From positions 1 to 64,000 of the forward strand of contig DAHZHT010000001.1 of the NCBI GenBank assembly GCA_027406905.1: a stretch of DNA of 64,000 bases. The letters are read 5' to 3'. The notes under the pieces were generated by a model. That model ran no database searches. It saw nothing but the letters and a program-made list of their open reading frames with translations, and was not told the origin of the DNA. Shown one piece after another: positions 1-9,702 of this stretch (positions are counted from its first letter, which is position 1; each line of letters opens with the position of its first letter). The translations under genes and the position numbers were made by a program. This DNA is from Elusimicrobiota bacterium (GTDB lineage Bacteria > Elusimicrobiota > Elusimicrobia > UBA1565 > UBA9628).

Positions 1-528
<528 letters not shown>

Positions 529-562
529 ATTGACGCAAATTCGGAGGTGGGAGGTCAAGAAT

Positions 563-2074
563 TTAACGAAAACTTGATTTTAGGGTAATGCGGTTTTTGT
601 GCCGGACAGATAGGGACTTTTCCGCGCACATCGCGAAAACATCGCGGACAAGAACCGGCTCGGTCGTCGAGTTACTCGCGTTTTGAAATGTTTTATAGCC
701 ATCGCCGCCCTGGGCTAAGAAATTGAGCGTCGCCGCGCTGTAAGAAGCGCTCAAGACAAGCGGTTTTTCATCGATCCAAATATTTTCCACTCGCTTTCCC
801 ACAGCCGCCTTAGGGTTATACTTAAAGCGGATTCCGCTCACTTGAATCATTCCCTGATTGCCGCTGACTCCCTGCTCTAAAATTTCTTGAACTTGCTTGC
901 CGCTGAGGCTCATCGTCGTGACGTAGTTGTCAAACGGCATCAGATCGAAAATATCTCGCCAGGTCACCGGACCTTGGGGCAAGTCGGCGCGCAAGCCGCC
1001 GCTATTTTGAAAAGCGATATCGGTTTTGGCCCAGGAGCGCAGGCAATCCGCCGCCCAGTCGCCCAGAGCCGATTCCCGAACGAAATTTCTTTTAAGCCTG
1101 CGCGGGGAATCCCCCAACACTCGGTTCATTTTTTTGCCTATTTCTTTTTGGTATCGTAGGAGAACTTGACGCACTTGGGGATCAGAGCCCATTTTTTTTG
1201 GATTGATTTTGATGACCCGCGCTTTTGAGCGAACGACTTTTTTGGTTAAAGGATCTATCCATAAAGTCACCTTGCCGACATGGGTTAGATAGCTTCCGGT
1301 TTGAACGATCAGCGTGTGATGAATGGGATCGCGAACTCCCCGGGGCAAGAGAGTGTGAGAGTGGCCTCCGACGATGAGGTCAATGCCGGAGACATGGGAA
1401 GCGATAAAACGGTCGTCTTCAAAGGGGGCGCTTTTAGGCGTTTGAATGCCGACATGGGTGACGGCGATAATGACGGTCGCGCCTTCTTTTTTTAAATCCC
1501 GAACCTCGTCTTTAGCTTCGTCAATTTCACGCCTAAATTTAAGCCCCGCGATATTTTTGTGAAAAGTGAGATTGGGCATATTCGTCGTCAAAAGTCCGAA
1601 AATGCCGATTTTAACTCCGGAGATATTTCTGATGATAAAAGGCTTTAGATAAGAAACCCTTTTTCCGGTTTTTTTAGAATAGACGTTGGCGCCTAAGACC
1701 GGCATTTTGAGCGCATGAACCAAAATTTTGAGCTGGTCTTCTCCGAAATCAAAATCATGATTTCCCACTTCGACCACGTCGTAGGGAATGGCGTTAAAAA
1801 CGGAGACAAGGGCTTTTCCCTTGGTGAGGCTTCCCTCCGGAGTTCCCTGAAACCAATCTCCGGCGTCAATCAAAAGTTTTGGGCCCGGGGCTTTCCTGAA
1901 ATAGTTCGTTAGAACATCGGCGCCGCCGATAAGTTTTTTCCGCGAGTTTTTCCGGGTTAGAATCCAACCGTGAATATCGTTGGTGTGGTAAATGAAAACA
2001 CGCAGGTCCTTGGCGGAAGCCCGCGCCGATAAAAACAGGCAGAAAATAAGCAGAAATGCCGATGCTTTTTTCAA
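563..2074 (-). CDS. UshA/5'-nucleotidase family metallophosphatase, exported
   Basis: 503 aa with an N-terminal signal peptide (MKKASAFLLIFCLFLSARASA). An N-terminal calcineurin-like metallophosphoesterase domain carries the expected metal motifs: TNDIHG, GDWFQGTP, GNHDFDFG, THVG and GGHSHT. A C-terminal 5'-nucleotidase domain follows, with NSGGLR, 'DIFDLMPFDN' and 'AQGGDGY'. The family hydrolyses nucleotides or UDP-sugars in the periplasm to salvage nucleosides and phosphate; substrate cannot be told from sequence. The start overlaps the stop of the upstream rluD-like gene by 4 bp, so the two are co-transcribed. Length is normal for the family. Confidence 0.92.
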   Translation of the reverse strand: MKKASAFLLIFCLFLSARASAKDLRVFIYHTNDIHGWILTRKNSRKKLIGGADVLTNYFRKAPGPKLLIDAGDWFQGTPEGSLTKGKALVSVFNAIPYDVVEVGNHDFDFGEDQLKILVHALKMPVLGANVYSKKTGKRVSYLKPFIIRNISGVKIGIFGLLTTNMPNLTFHKNIAGLKFRREIDEAKDEVRDLKKEGATVIIAVTHVGIQTPKSAPFEDDRFIASHVSGIDLIVGGHSHTLLPRGVRDPIHHTLIVQTGSYLTHVGKVTLWIDPLTKKVVRSKARVIKINPKKMGSDPQVRQVLLRYQKEIGKKMNRVLGDSPRRLKRNFVRESALGDWAADCLRSWAKTDIAFQNSGGLRADLPQGPVTWRDIFDLMPFDNYVTTMSLSGKQVQEILEQGVSGNQGMIQVSGIRFKYNPKAAVGKRVENIWIDEKPLVLSASYSAATLNFLAQGGDGYKTFQNASNSTTEPVLVRDVFAMCAEKSLSVRHKNRITLKSSFR

Positions 2075-3036
2075 AGAGGGTTTTCCTTTTTTTTGAGGCA
2101 GAGCTTCCAGAAATCGTTGAAGTCATCGGGAATCGGCGCGCGAAACGAAATCTCTTTGTGGGTGCGAGGATGAGAAAGGGTGATCTCAAAGGCGTGGAGC
2201 ATCAGTCTTGGAGGCGCTGGAGTTTGAGATTCTTTGTCAAAGAGAAAATCGCCGGCGACCGGGTATCCCGCGAAGGCTAGGTGCGCGCGAATCTGGTGCG
2301 TTCTGCCGGTTAGGGGCCGAGCTTCCACCAAGGCGGCGCGCGGCGCGGATTTTAAGATTTTAAATCCCGTTTCGGCGGGTTTTCCAAATGGGGTGGCGAC
2401 AAAATTGCGGGACATTCCGGCATGACCAATGGGGGCGTTAACCCGCAGGCGTTTCTGCCGGGGGTTTCCCCTGGTAATCGCGCGGTAGGTTTTTTGAAGA
2501 AGATGCTCTTTGAACTGACGGCGCAGGTTTTTTTCCGCTTCCTCGTTTTTGGCGAGCAGAAGAACTCCGCTGGTTTGGCGATCGAGTCGGTGAACGATCC
2601 CGAGCCTGTTGACTTTCTTTTTCGCGATTTCAGGTTTTAAACGGTAGAAAATTCCGGCGATGCTCGGCTCTTTTTCCGAGAGGACGGTTTCCGGATTATT
2701 GAGCCAGGAATTGTTTAACGGATGCATGATGATTCCCGCGGGCTTATTGATGACGATAATATCGCGGTCTTCATAGAGAATCCAGTCTTCCGCGGAAAGA
2801 GAAGGCCAGGAGTTAAGCGAAAGAGAAACCGCGATTTTTTCTCCGCTCTTGAGCTTGAAGTTGGGTTTTTGCGCGCGGCCGTCGACTAATACTTTTCCGT
2901 CTTCGATAAAGGTTCTTAAGACGGTGCGCGAATAATCAGTCAGGCGGGCGGCGAGAAAGCGGTCCAGCCTCAGGCCCGGAGTTTCGCAGATGAAAGTAAA
3001 AGAGCGCGTATCAGACATTTTGGGTTTTAATTCCAT
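2071..3036 (-). CDS. rluD: RluA/RluD-family 23S rRNA pseudouridine synthase
   Basis: 321 aa: an N-terminal S4 RNA-binding domain (RLDRFLAARLTDYSRT...) followed by the pseudouridine synthase domain, with the catalytic Asp in GIVHRLDRQTSGVLL and the RTHQIRAHLA motif near the C-terminus. It isomerises uridines in large-subunit rRNA; RluD versus RluC or another paralogue cannot be separated here. A second ATG at 3018 (MSDTRSF) gives a shorter protein with an 8-bp overlap with the upstream lgt and is about as plausible; neither start has a clear ribosome binding site. It sits between lgt and the 5'-nucleotidase gene in one minus-strand operon. Confidence 0.9.
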   Translation of the reverse strand: MELKPKMSDTRSFTFICETPGLRLDRFLAARLTDYSRTVLRTFIEDGKVLVDGRAQKPNFKLKSGEKIAVSLSLNSWPSLSAEDWILYEDRDIIVINKPAGIIMHPLNNSWLNNPETVLSEKEPSIAGIFYRLKPEIAKKKVNRLGIVHRLDRQTSGVLLLAKNEEAEKNLRRQFKEHLLQKTYRAITRGNPRQKRLRVNAPIGHAGMSRNFVATPFGKPAETGFKILKSAPRAALVEARPLTGRTHQIRAHLAFAGYPVAGDFLFDKESQTPAPPRLMLHAFEITLSHPRTHKEISFRAPIPDDFNDFWKLCLKKKENPL

Positions 3037-3805
3037 TTCTGGCGAGGGCGATTAGGGCGGCTAAAAAGCATCCCAAAGCGACCCACTGCGACACCCATAA
3101 GGACATGAAAGACCATCCGCGATCGTCTCCCCGGACAAATTCAATTAGAAAGCGCGCGAAAGCGTAGGTCAGCATATAGGTCCAAAACGCGGTTCCAGGC
3201 TTGATTTCTTTTTTTTCGATGCGCGGAATCAACCAAAACGAGATAAAAAGGAAAATGGAAAAATCCGCAGCGGATTCGTAGAGTTGGGTCGGGTGTAAGG
3301 GAATTCCCCACAGGTCCGGAGGCGTGACGCTGGCCGGGCTTCCGCCTAAGCGCACTCCCCAGGGAAGCTGGGTGGGTTTCCCGTAGCAGCACCCGGCGGC
3401 CAAACATCCCCAGCGTCCGATGGCTTGTCCCAAAGGCAAGGCGGATGCAAAATAATCGGCCGAAGGTAAAAATGGAATTTTAAGGCGCTTTAAAAAGAAA
3501 ATGGCGGCGGCGATTCCGCCGATAAATCCGCCGTAAAACACGAAACCATAGCGGAAATCTCTAAAAAAGCTCAGTTCGCCGGAGCGAAACGCGTTCCATT
3601 CAACCAAAATAAAAAGGAGTTTTCCACCGACGATGGCTCCGAAAAAAATTCCGTAAATCAATGTCCAGAACTTTTCCTCGGTCATGCCGGGCATTTTTGA
3701 GATTTTGCGCTTAACCCAAAAGACGGCGGAGATATAGGCTAAGGCGACTAAAACCCCGTAGGTCGGGATTTTAATGAAGCCGAGGTTAAGAAGAATGGGG
3801 TGCAT
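3011..3805 (-). CDS. lgt: Prolipoprotein diacylglyceryl transferase (first of two)
   Basis: 264 aa integral membrane protein with about seven hydrophobic segments. It has the Lgt signature GRWGCLAAGCCYG and HPTQLYES, plus a conserved Arg near the C-terminus (FARFLIEFVRGDDR). Lgt moves diacylglycerol from phosphatidylglycerol to the lipobox Cys of prolipoproteins at the inner membrane. At the usual His-Gly-Gly position it reads FYGGFIGG, a variant I recall from many phyla. It overlaps the second lgt paralogue (3786-4577) by 20 bp. Confidence 0.93.
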   Translation of the reverse strand: MHPILLNLGFIKIPTYGVLVALAYISAVFWVKRKISKMPGMTEEKFWTLIYGIFFGAIVGGKLLFILVEWNAFRSGELSFFRDFRYGFVFYGGFIGGIAAAIFFLKRLKIPFLPSADYFASALPLGQAIGRWGCLAAGCCYGKPTQLPWGVRLGGSPASVTPPDLWGIPLHPTQLYESAADFSIFLFISFWLIPRIEKKEIKPGTAFWTYMLTYAFARFLIEFVRGDDRGWSFMSLWVSQWVALGCFLAALIALARNGIKTQNV

Positions 3806-4577
3806 GGCGAGTCCTCCAAAGAATAATCTCGGCGATAACTATTTGAATCAGACAAAAGGCTTGAACCTGGGTCATGGGAAGGCTTGACATCCATAAAGCG
3901 TCTCCGCGATAGAATTCGAGAACATATCTCAAAACTCCATAGCCTCCGATATAGGCCGCGCTTAAAACCCCGGGACGAATCTTCCCGCTTTCAAGGCGCT
4001 TGAGAAAGAAAAAATAGAGAATAAAGAATATTCCTAATTCCCCGAAGGCTTCATAGAGTTGGGTGGGGTGAATCGGAATTCCCAAGAGATCGCGCTCGAC
4101 TAATGACTGGGGATTGGTGAATTTAACGCCCCAGGGTTTTGATGTCGGAATTCCGTAACAGCATCCGGCGGAAAAACATCCCAGACGCCCGAAAAAATGC
4201 CAAAGAGGGGCGGCTTGACAGACATAATCGAGCGTCCTTAAAAATTGAAGCTTGAGAAATCGCGCGTAGAGGTAAATTCCCAGGATCACGCTTAAAATCG
4301 CCCCCATGACGCAGAAGCCGCGATTAAGAGAAAAAAGATCGCTAAAAAACGCGCGTCCAAACCAAGGGTCATATTGAAAAACATAGAGAATGCGTCCGCC
4401 CAGAAATCCGGAGATAATCAAAGTGTTGACCAGAATCCAAACATCGTCTTCCTTTTTAAGTCCCATGGGCTTCCAATGCTTAAGCCAGAAGATGCTCGCA
4501 AATACCCCGCCCAAGGCGATTAAGGCGCCATAACTATAGATTCGGAAATGCCCTAAAGACAGGAGGACGGGATGCAT
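3786..4577 (-). CDS. Second, divergent Lgt paralogue
   Basis: 263 aa, same membrane topology as its neighbour and the same signature (GRLGCFSAGCCYG, HPTQLYEA, LRYVLEFYRGD). The segment matching the HGG motif is changed to NRGFCVMGAILS, so it lacks both the His/Tyr and the paired glycines that its neighbour keeps. It may be a paralogue with altered activity or substrate, or a decaying duplicate; the intact reading frame and translational overlap with lgt favour function. Upstream is the ftsB-like gene. Confidence 0.85.
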   Translation of the reverse strand: MHPVLLSLGHFRIYSYGALIALGGVFASIFWLKHWKPMGLKKEDDVWILVNTLIISGFLGGRILYVFQYDPWFGRAFFSDLFSLNRGFCVMGAILSVILGIYLYARFLKLQFLRTLDYVCQAAPLWHFFGRLGCFSAGCCYGIPTSKPWGVKFTNPQSLVERDLLGIPIHPTQLYEAFGELGIFFILYFFFLKRLESGKIRPGVLSAAYIGGYGVLRYVLEFYRGDALWMSSLPMTQVQAFCLIQIVIAEIILWRTRHAPHSS

Positions 4578-4586
4578 AATATGATT

Positions 4587-4886
4587 TTAAGAATTATTGG
4601 GAGGGGTGAAGCGATACTCGATTTCTCCTTTTTTGATAAAATCTAATTCCTTCCTCGCTTTTAGTTCCAACACCGACGGGTCGGATAATTGCTTAAGCTC
4701 TTGGGTTTTGTCTTGAATTTCTTTAGACAGAAGGGCTTTTTGCGCGTTAATTTTGTGTAACTCCAGCCAATTTCGGGTTAAGAGGCGAAAACCCCGGTTG
4801 ATGAAAAAAATGGCGATAAAGATGATTACCCACGCCCAACGTTTCCAATTTTTATTGAGTTCAGACTTTTTTGAGTTGCGGGCCAT
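4587..4886 (-). CDS. FtsB/DivIC-like septum formation protein
   Basis: About 99 aa. Basic N-terminus, one transmembrane helix (WAWVIIFIAIFFINRGF), then a short coiled coil (LHKINAQKALLSKEIQDK) and the 'KARKELDFIKKGEIEY' ending typical of FtsB/DivIC proteins. In the family this bitopic protein joins FtsL and FtsQ in the division-site complex. ATG at 4886 is preferred to a TTG 21 bp further upstream. It lies directly after enolase, an arrangement (eno-ftsB) seen in many bacteria. Confidence 0.82.
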   Translation of the reverse strand: MARNSKKSELNKNWKRWAWVIIFIAIFFINRGFRLLTRNWLELHKINAQKALLSKEIQDKTQELKQLSDPSVLELKARKELDFIKKGEIEYRFTPPNNS

Positions 4887-4934
4887 ATAAATCCGGCAAG
4901 CGGGCAAGACGCCGAGAATTTTAGAAAGCGGGAT

Positions 4935-6233
4935 TTAGGCGACAGCTTTCATTCTAAACGGAGTGAGGCCCGAATAAATTGATTGATCCGCTAATTCTTC
5001 CTCAACGCGGATAAGTTGATTATATTTGGCGAGTCGTTCCGAGCGGCAGGGAGCCCCCGATTTAATGGCTCCGGCGTTCAATGCGACCGCCAAATCGCCG
5101 ATATAAGAATCTTCCGTTTCGCCCGAACGATGGGAGATCACGCATGAAAACCCCGCTTTCTGGGCTTGAAGAACGGTTTCAACCGTCTCGGTCAGCGTCC
5201 CAATCTGATTGAGCTTAATTAAAATCGAGTTGGCGGCGTTTTCCTTAATTCCTTTTGCCAGGCGTTGAGGATTGGTTACGAAGATATCATCACCGATAAT
5301 TTTGCATCTAGACCCTAATTCGGCCGTGAGCGCCTTCCATCCGGACCAATCGTCTTCCGAGAGAGGATCTTCGAGAGAAATGAGCCCGTATTTTTCAATC
5401 CAGCCTTTGTATCGCGCGGTCATCTCGCTCGCGCTGAGAGTTTTTGACTCGAAGCCGTAGTTCCCATTTTCGCAAAATTCGCTGGCGGCTGCGTCCAAGG
5501 CGATTTTAATTTTTCCCTCGTATCCCGATTGAACGATGGCGTCTGACAAAAGAATTAAAACTTCTTCGTGGGTTTTTATGTGAGGAGCAAAACCGCCTTC
5601 ATCTCCAACGCCGACGGATAAATTTTTAGACACCAGAATTTTCTTGAGAGTCTGATAAGTTTCAGACGCCATTCGGAGAGCTTCGGAAAATGAAGAGGCT
5701 CCGGTTGGAACCAGCATGAATTCTTGGATGTTGAGCCCGCTGTCGGCATGCTTGCCTCCGTTAATGACGTTGAGCATGGGGGTCGGAAGAATCCAGGAGT
5801 CAAATTTAAGATTAAAGGCTTCGCGGATATAGCGGTAGAGGGGAATTTTGAGAGAAGCGGCGGCGGCGCGAGAAGCGGCAAGAGAAACGGAGAGTATCGC
5901 GTTGGCGCCTAATTTCGATTTATTGGCGCTTCCATCAAGGTTGATCATGGCCTCATCAAGGCCTTTTTGATCGCCGGCGTTTTTTGCTTTGATTGCGGAG
6001 GCGATTTCCTGATTGACGGAGTGAAGGGCTTTGTTGACTCCTTTTCCGTGAAAATATTTTTTGTCGCCGTCGCGAAGTTCGACTGCCTCGTGGGTTCCGG
6101 TGGACGCTCCGCTGGGAACCATCGCTCGTCCGAACGAACCGTCTTCTAGGACGATATCGGTTTCCAGGGTTGGAAGGCCCCGCGAGTCAAAAACTTGGCG
6201 CGCCTTAATCGATTTGATGGCTAAATTTTTCAT
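4935..6233 (-). CDS. eno: Enolase
   Basis: 432 aa, full length. Clear family motifs: SGASTGTHEAVELRD near the N-terminus, GDEGGFAPH, metal/catalytic EDPLSEDDW and GDDIFVTN, LIKLNQIGTLTET with the catalytic Lys, and SHRSGETEDSYIGDLAV. Converts 2-phosphoglycerate to phosphoenolpyruvate in the cytosol. It starts 4 bp after the stop of the upstream phosphohexomutase gene, so the two sugar-phosphate enzymes form an operon with ftsB. Confidence 0.98.
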   Translation of the reverse strand: MKNLAIKSIKARQVFDSRGLPTLETDIVLEDGSFGRAMVPSGASTGTHEAVELRDGDKKYFHGKGVNKALHSVNQEIASAIKAKNAGDQKGLDEAMINLDGSANKSKLGANAILSVSLAASRAAAASLKIPLYRYIREAFNLKFDSWILPTPMLNVINGGKHADSGLNIQEFMLVPTGASSFSEALRMASETYQTLKKILVSKNLSVGVGDEGGFAPHIKTHEEVLILLSDAIVQSGYEGKIKIALDAAASEFCENGNYGFESKTLSASEMTARYKGWIEKYGLISLEDPLSEDDWSGWKALTAELGSRCKIIGDDIFVTNPQRLAKGIKENAANSILIKLNQIGTLTETVETVLQAQKAGFSCVISHRSGETEDSYIGDLAVALNAGAIKSGAPCRSERLAKYNQLIRVEEELADQSIYSGLTPFRMKAVA

Positions 6234-6237
6234 GGAA

Positions 6238-7713
6238 TTATTGTTTTTTGCTTAAGAGGTTTTTTCCAGCCCCGATTAATTCGGCGAGTTTTTTGGGCGT
6301 TGAGGCCTCGGCATAAATCCTAAAAGCCGACTCGGTGCCAGAAGGGCGAAGGCCCAGCCAGCTGCCGTCTCTGAGGATGAATTTAAATCCATCCGACTCG
6401 TCAATTCTCCAAACCGAACCCCCGGCCAGATCGAGAGGCGGCTTGGTGTGAAGGCGATCTTCAAGCTCTAGTCGCTCTCTTAAATGCGGCATGTGAAAGT
6501 TGATTCTCGTATTGTGGAAAGCCCCGACTTTTTTAAACAGCCGATTGCGCAATTCCGCTATGGATTTTTTCTCGATAGCGACCATTTCGGCGACCAGGAG
6601 ACAAGCTAAAATCCCGTCTTTATCGGGAACATGGTTGCGGATGCTGAGTCCGCCGGATTCTTCTCCGCCTAAGAGGTATTGTCCCGTTCTTAACAATTCG
6701 CCGATAAATTTAAAACCCACCGGGGTTTCTCGAATATCGAGGCTGTGGGATTTCGCGACCGCGTCGACAAAATGAGAAGTCATGACGCTGCGCGCGATTT
6801 TTCCTTTCATTCCGCGATTAGACACTAAATGTTCGAGCACCAAGGCCAAAATTTCGTTGGCGGAAATCCAATTTCCCCCAAAATCCAAGATTCCAAAGCG
6901 ATCGGCGTCTCCATCGCAGGCAAGCCCCAGATGAAGGCGATTTTTTTTGACCAAGCTGGATAATTCCGACAAATTTTCCGGCGCGGGTTCCGGAGAATGT
7001 CCGTCGTAGAGAACATCGCGGTTTTCATGAAGCGCGTTGACCGCGACTCCGCAATTTTCCAGAAACGGGCGTAGGTAATGGCGGGCGGCGCCGTGCATGA
7101 CGTCAACTCCTATCTTGAGACGAGCTTTCTTTATCGCGTTGGTTTCGATGATGGAGGAGATATGCTTAAAATAGGAGGTTCTAAAATCAGACGTCTCTGT
7201 CCATGCTTCCTGAAGAGCTTTTTCAAAAGGCATAACCTTGATGTCGTGGCTTTGAATGAGTTCAAGCCTTCTCTCGATGTCGCTGGTCACATCCGGCGGG
7301 GCTGAACCGGCCCAGAAGGGCATCCATTTAAACCCGTTATATTGCGGGGAATTGTGCGAAGCGGTAATGACCACGCCTCCCACGGCCTTGTGGGAGAGAA
7401 TCGCGTGTCCGACAACCGGGGTTGGCGTATCGGAGTTGGCCAGAATCGTTTTTATGCCTTCGAGCGCGAACACTCCGGCGACTTCTCGGGCGAATTCCTC
7501 CGAGAGAAAGCGTCCGTCAAAACCAATGACGACCAAGGGTAACCGCGGCAAGGATTTCCCGCCCATGAAAGATTTATATTCCGCGCTCAAAACCCCATAT
7601 TCAGTGTTTTCTTTAATATGATTGGCCAGGGCGGAGGCGACTTTCCGCACATTGAAAAAATTAAATTCATCGGCGATGACGGCTCGCCAGCCGGATGTTC
7701 CAAATCGAATCAT
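6238..7713 (-). CDS. Phosphoglucomutase/phosphomannomutase family enzyme
   Basis: 491 aa alpha-D-phosphohexomutase: FGTSGWRAV at the N-terminus, the phosphoserine loop TASHNSPQYNG, the metal loop DGDADRFG, the sugar-specificity loop GGEESGG and the C-terminal phosphate-binding RPSGTES. The GGEESGG loop is of the GEESGG type seen in phosphoglucomutases and dual PGM/PMM enzymes. It probably makes glucose-1-P and/or mannose-1-P for the LPS glycosylation genes further along. An AGAGAGG-like ribosome binding site lies just before ATG 7713. Confidence 0.92.
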   Translation of the reverse strand: MIRFGTSGWRAVIADEFNFFNVRKVASALANHIKENTEYGVLSAEYKSFMGGKSLPRLPLVVIGFDGRFLSEEFAREVAGVFALEGIKTILANSDTPTPVVGHAILSHKAVGGVVITASHNSPQYNGFKWMPFWAGSAPPDVTSDIERRLELIQSHDIKVMPFEKALQEAWTETSDFRTSYFKHISSIIETNAIKKARLKIGVDVMHGAARHYLRPFLENCGVAVNALHENRDVLYDGHSPEPAPENLSELSSLVKKNRLHLGLACDGDADRFGILDFGGNWISANEILALVLEHLVSNRGMKGKIARSVMTSHFVDAVAKSHSLDIRETPVGFKFIGELLRTGQYLLGGEESGGLSIRNHVPDKDGILACLLVAEMVAIEKKSIAELRNRLFKKVGAFHNTRINFHMPHLRERLELEDRLHTKPPLDLAGGSVWRIDESDGFKFILRDGSWLGLRPSGTESAFRIYAEASTPKKLAELIGAGKNLLSKKQ

Positions 7714-7813
7714 AAAAGCCTCTCTTATCTATGCGAACTAAACTATGGTATCAAAAAGGAAGAAACGCCACAAACAAGGTCTTTGGCCTAAGAAGTGCGG
7801 AAAAGATTCTATT

Positions 7814-9505
7814 TTAAAGAATCGCCGCGAATGCCCCAATGATAATACCTAAAACGGAGCCTAGGCCGACTCCGGAGATTCCGGCGATAAACATGCACCA
7901 CGCTAGAAGCGACCACGGCGCAGGATCTGCCGCCCACTTATTCTGATTCGGCCTGCTGCCTATCACTCCGGAAATCACTCCCACAATGCCGCCAGCCAGC
8001 GCTCCTTTGCCCATCCAGTTGAGCAAATGAGGCGCTGCGGCGTCGCTGTATGAAAGAGCCATGGTCGCCGCATGGGCCGTCGCCGGGGCAAGCATCGCGC
8101 CGATCCCAAGGCCGAGAAACATTCCCACGATCATATTGACGGATGAATCCTGGCCCTTGGGAGTCATGGCCGCGCCGATACCGGCTCCAAAGATAACTCC
8201 GACGACGGCCAATGGGGCCAGATGAGAGGCCGCGATCATCAAGGCGATAAACGAAACGGCAAAGACAATTTTCCCCAAGGAGGAATCTTGGGCGTTCGCT
8301 AAAACCGCTTTTTGTCCTGACGGCGCGGTGGGCGAGAAAACTTTTTGGAGAGAGGCCGAAAGACCCGTCGAATTGTCCGCAAAAGCGGAAGACAGCGTTT
8401 TCCATGCCGCGATATCATCGGAAGAGGCCTTGTTGTTTGACAGCGCGTCCGCGATTTGGGCGCTCACGACGGACATATCCTTTAAGTCTTGCGCCGCCGC
8501 TTGCCCGGCTTCTTTTAGTTGCGTCCATTTCGCCACGTCTATTGAAACGTTTTTTCCCGCTAAATTTTTACTGACATTGACGATATTTTGAACGGCGGGA
8601 ATCAATATATTTTTGGCCTGTCCCGCGATGCTGCCGGCGGTCATCGATAGATTTCCCAAGGCCTCCGAGTCTACCCCGCTGGGATCGGTCTTTAAATCTC
8701 GGACGACGTCCTGAGCGCTTTGATAGACGCCCATCTTTTTGATCATGAAGCTGACGGTTTGGGCCTGATTGAGCGCGCTTTGAATCGCGGCTTCAAGCGC
8801 CGCGCCGTCGTTGTTAGAGGAGGGCGCGGGCCGCTTTTCAGCGGAATTTGGAAGCGGCACTTCCTCGCGAGAACGCTCGGTCGGCGGCTCGGCTTGATTG
8901 GAGCCAGTCGCGGCGGGACCAGCCTCCTGGGATAAATAATTCCCAAGGACAAATTTTTTGCGCGCGGCGAAATTAAACGAAGAGGCCCTGGTTTTCGCGT
9001 AGGCCGGAGCGAGTTTCGATCCGTCAAAGAAGCTGGTCAAGCCTCGGGTCTTATCCGAGATGGAATCGGAAACTTTTTGGGAAACCGCCGCATGGATTTG
9101 CTTGAATTTGACCGCGAATGATTTTGCCGTCCTTTGAATCGAAGCCCCAATTTTATCAGAAATTTTGTCATTCCGGCGAGCGAGTATCTGAGAGGAAGCG
9201 CGGTCAGGAATCTGTATCCCGGTTTTCGCCGGGGTGACGGCTTTTATTATTTCCTGAGGGCTTTCCGGCAAGCTGTTTTCCTCACTCAAGGGAGCTTCTA
9301 AAAAATTCTCAGCCGATTTCTCGCCAATATTTTGCATCTGTGTTTCAACGGAAGCGGGCGTAAGGGGTATAACAGCTTCGGAGTGGGCGATTTCGCCTCC
9401 GGCGTTAACATCCAGAGCCGCGGCCTGATAAGCCCCGATCCCCGGCGCCAACATCGCGATCAACGCGCACAGCCCGCTAGACAAAACTTTTTTCACCTTT
9501 TTCAT
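7814..9505 (-). CDS. Exported, C-terminally membrane-anchored protein of unknown function
   Basis: 563 aa that I do not recognise. A signal peptide (MKKVKKVLSSGLCALIAMLAPG) is followed by a long, low-complexity Ala/Ser/Lys-rich region (residues about 40-380) with amphipathic helical stretches. The last 170 residues hold five or so Gly/Ala-rich hydrophobic helices (for example VIFGAGIGAAMTP and GMFLGLGIGAMLAP), resembling glycine-zipper or pore-like segments. GGGGAGAG lies 8 bp before the ATG, so the start is well supported. An inverted repeat at 9541-9566 sits 35 bp upstream. Confidence 0.7.
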   Translation of the reverse strand: MKKVKKVLSSGLCALIAMLAPGIGAYQAAALDVNAGGEIAHSEAVIPLTPASVETQMQNIGEKSAENFLEAPLSEENSLPESPQEIIKAVTPAKTGIQIPDRASSQILARRNDKISDKIGASIQRTAKSFAVKFKQIHAAVSQKVSDSISDKTRGLTSFFDGSKLAPAYAKTRASSFNFAARKKFVLGNYLSQEAGPAATGSNQAEPPTERSREEVPLPNSAEKRPAPSSNNDGAALEAAIQSALNQAQTVSFMIKKMGVYQSAQDVVRDLKTDPSGVDSEALGNLSMTAGSIAGQAKNILIPAVQNIVNVSKNLAGKNVSIDVAKWTQLKEAGQAAAQDLKDMSVVSAQIADALSNNKASSDDIAAWKTLSSAFADNSTGLSASLQKVFSPTAPSGQKAVLANAQDSSLGKIVFAVSFIALMIAASHLAPLAVVGVIFGAGIGAAMTPKGQDSSVNMIVGMFLGLGIGAMLAPATAHAATMALSYSDAAAPHLLNWMGKGALAGGIVGVISGVIGSRPNQNKWAADPAPWSLLAWCMFIAGISGVGLGSVLGIIIGAFAAIL

Positions 9506-9540
9506 TTAATTCTCTCCCCTATTGATTGCCACAGCTTAGG

Positions 9541-9566
9541 ATATCATTCTCCGACGAAAATGATAT
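9541..9566. promoter_or_regulatory. 8-bp inverted repeat in the divergent intergenic region
   Basis: ATATCATT and AATGATAT are separated by 10 bp. It lies between the divergent genes starting at 9505 (minus) and 9703 (plus), a position that fits an operator. No T-run follows, so a terminator is unlikely. Confidence 0.5.
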
Positions 9567-9702
9567 GGGCCAAAAGGCCTAGACAGGTGACGGCAAAGGA
9601 CCTAGATGAAAAGAGGTTAAAATGGTTGGATTCTAATTTTTTATTGCGTTGACGGCGATGTTTTGTTATCATCACTAAGAGCCTTGGCGCTCCATTTGGG
9701 AG

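Noticed and set aside
7726-7754. Promoter TTGATA-17-TAGATA before the phosphohexomutase gene
   Set aside because: Transcription would start within or after the ribosome binding site, leaving almost no leader; too weak to list.
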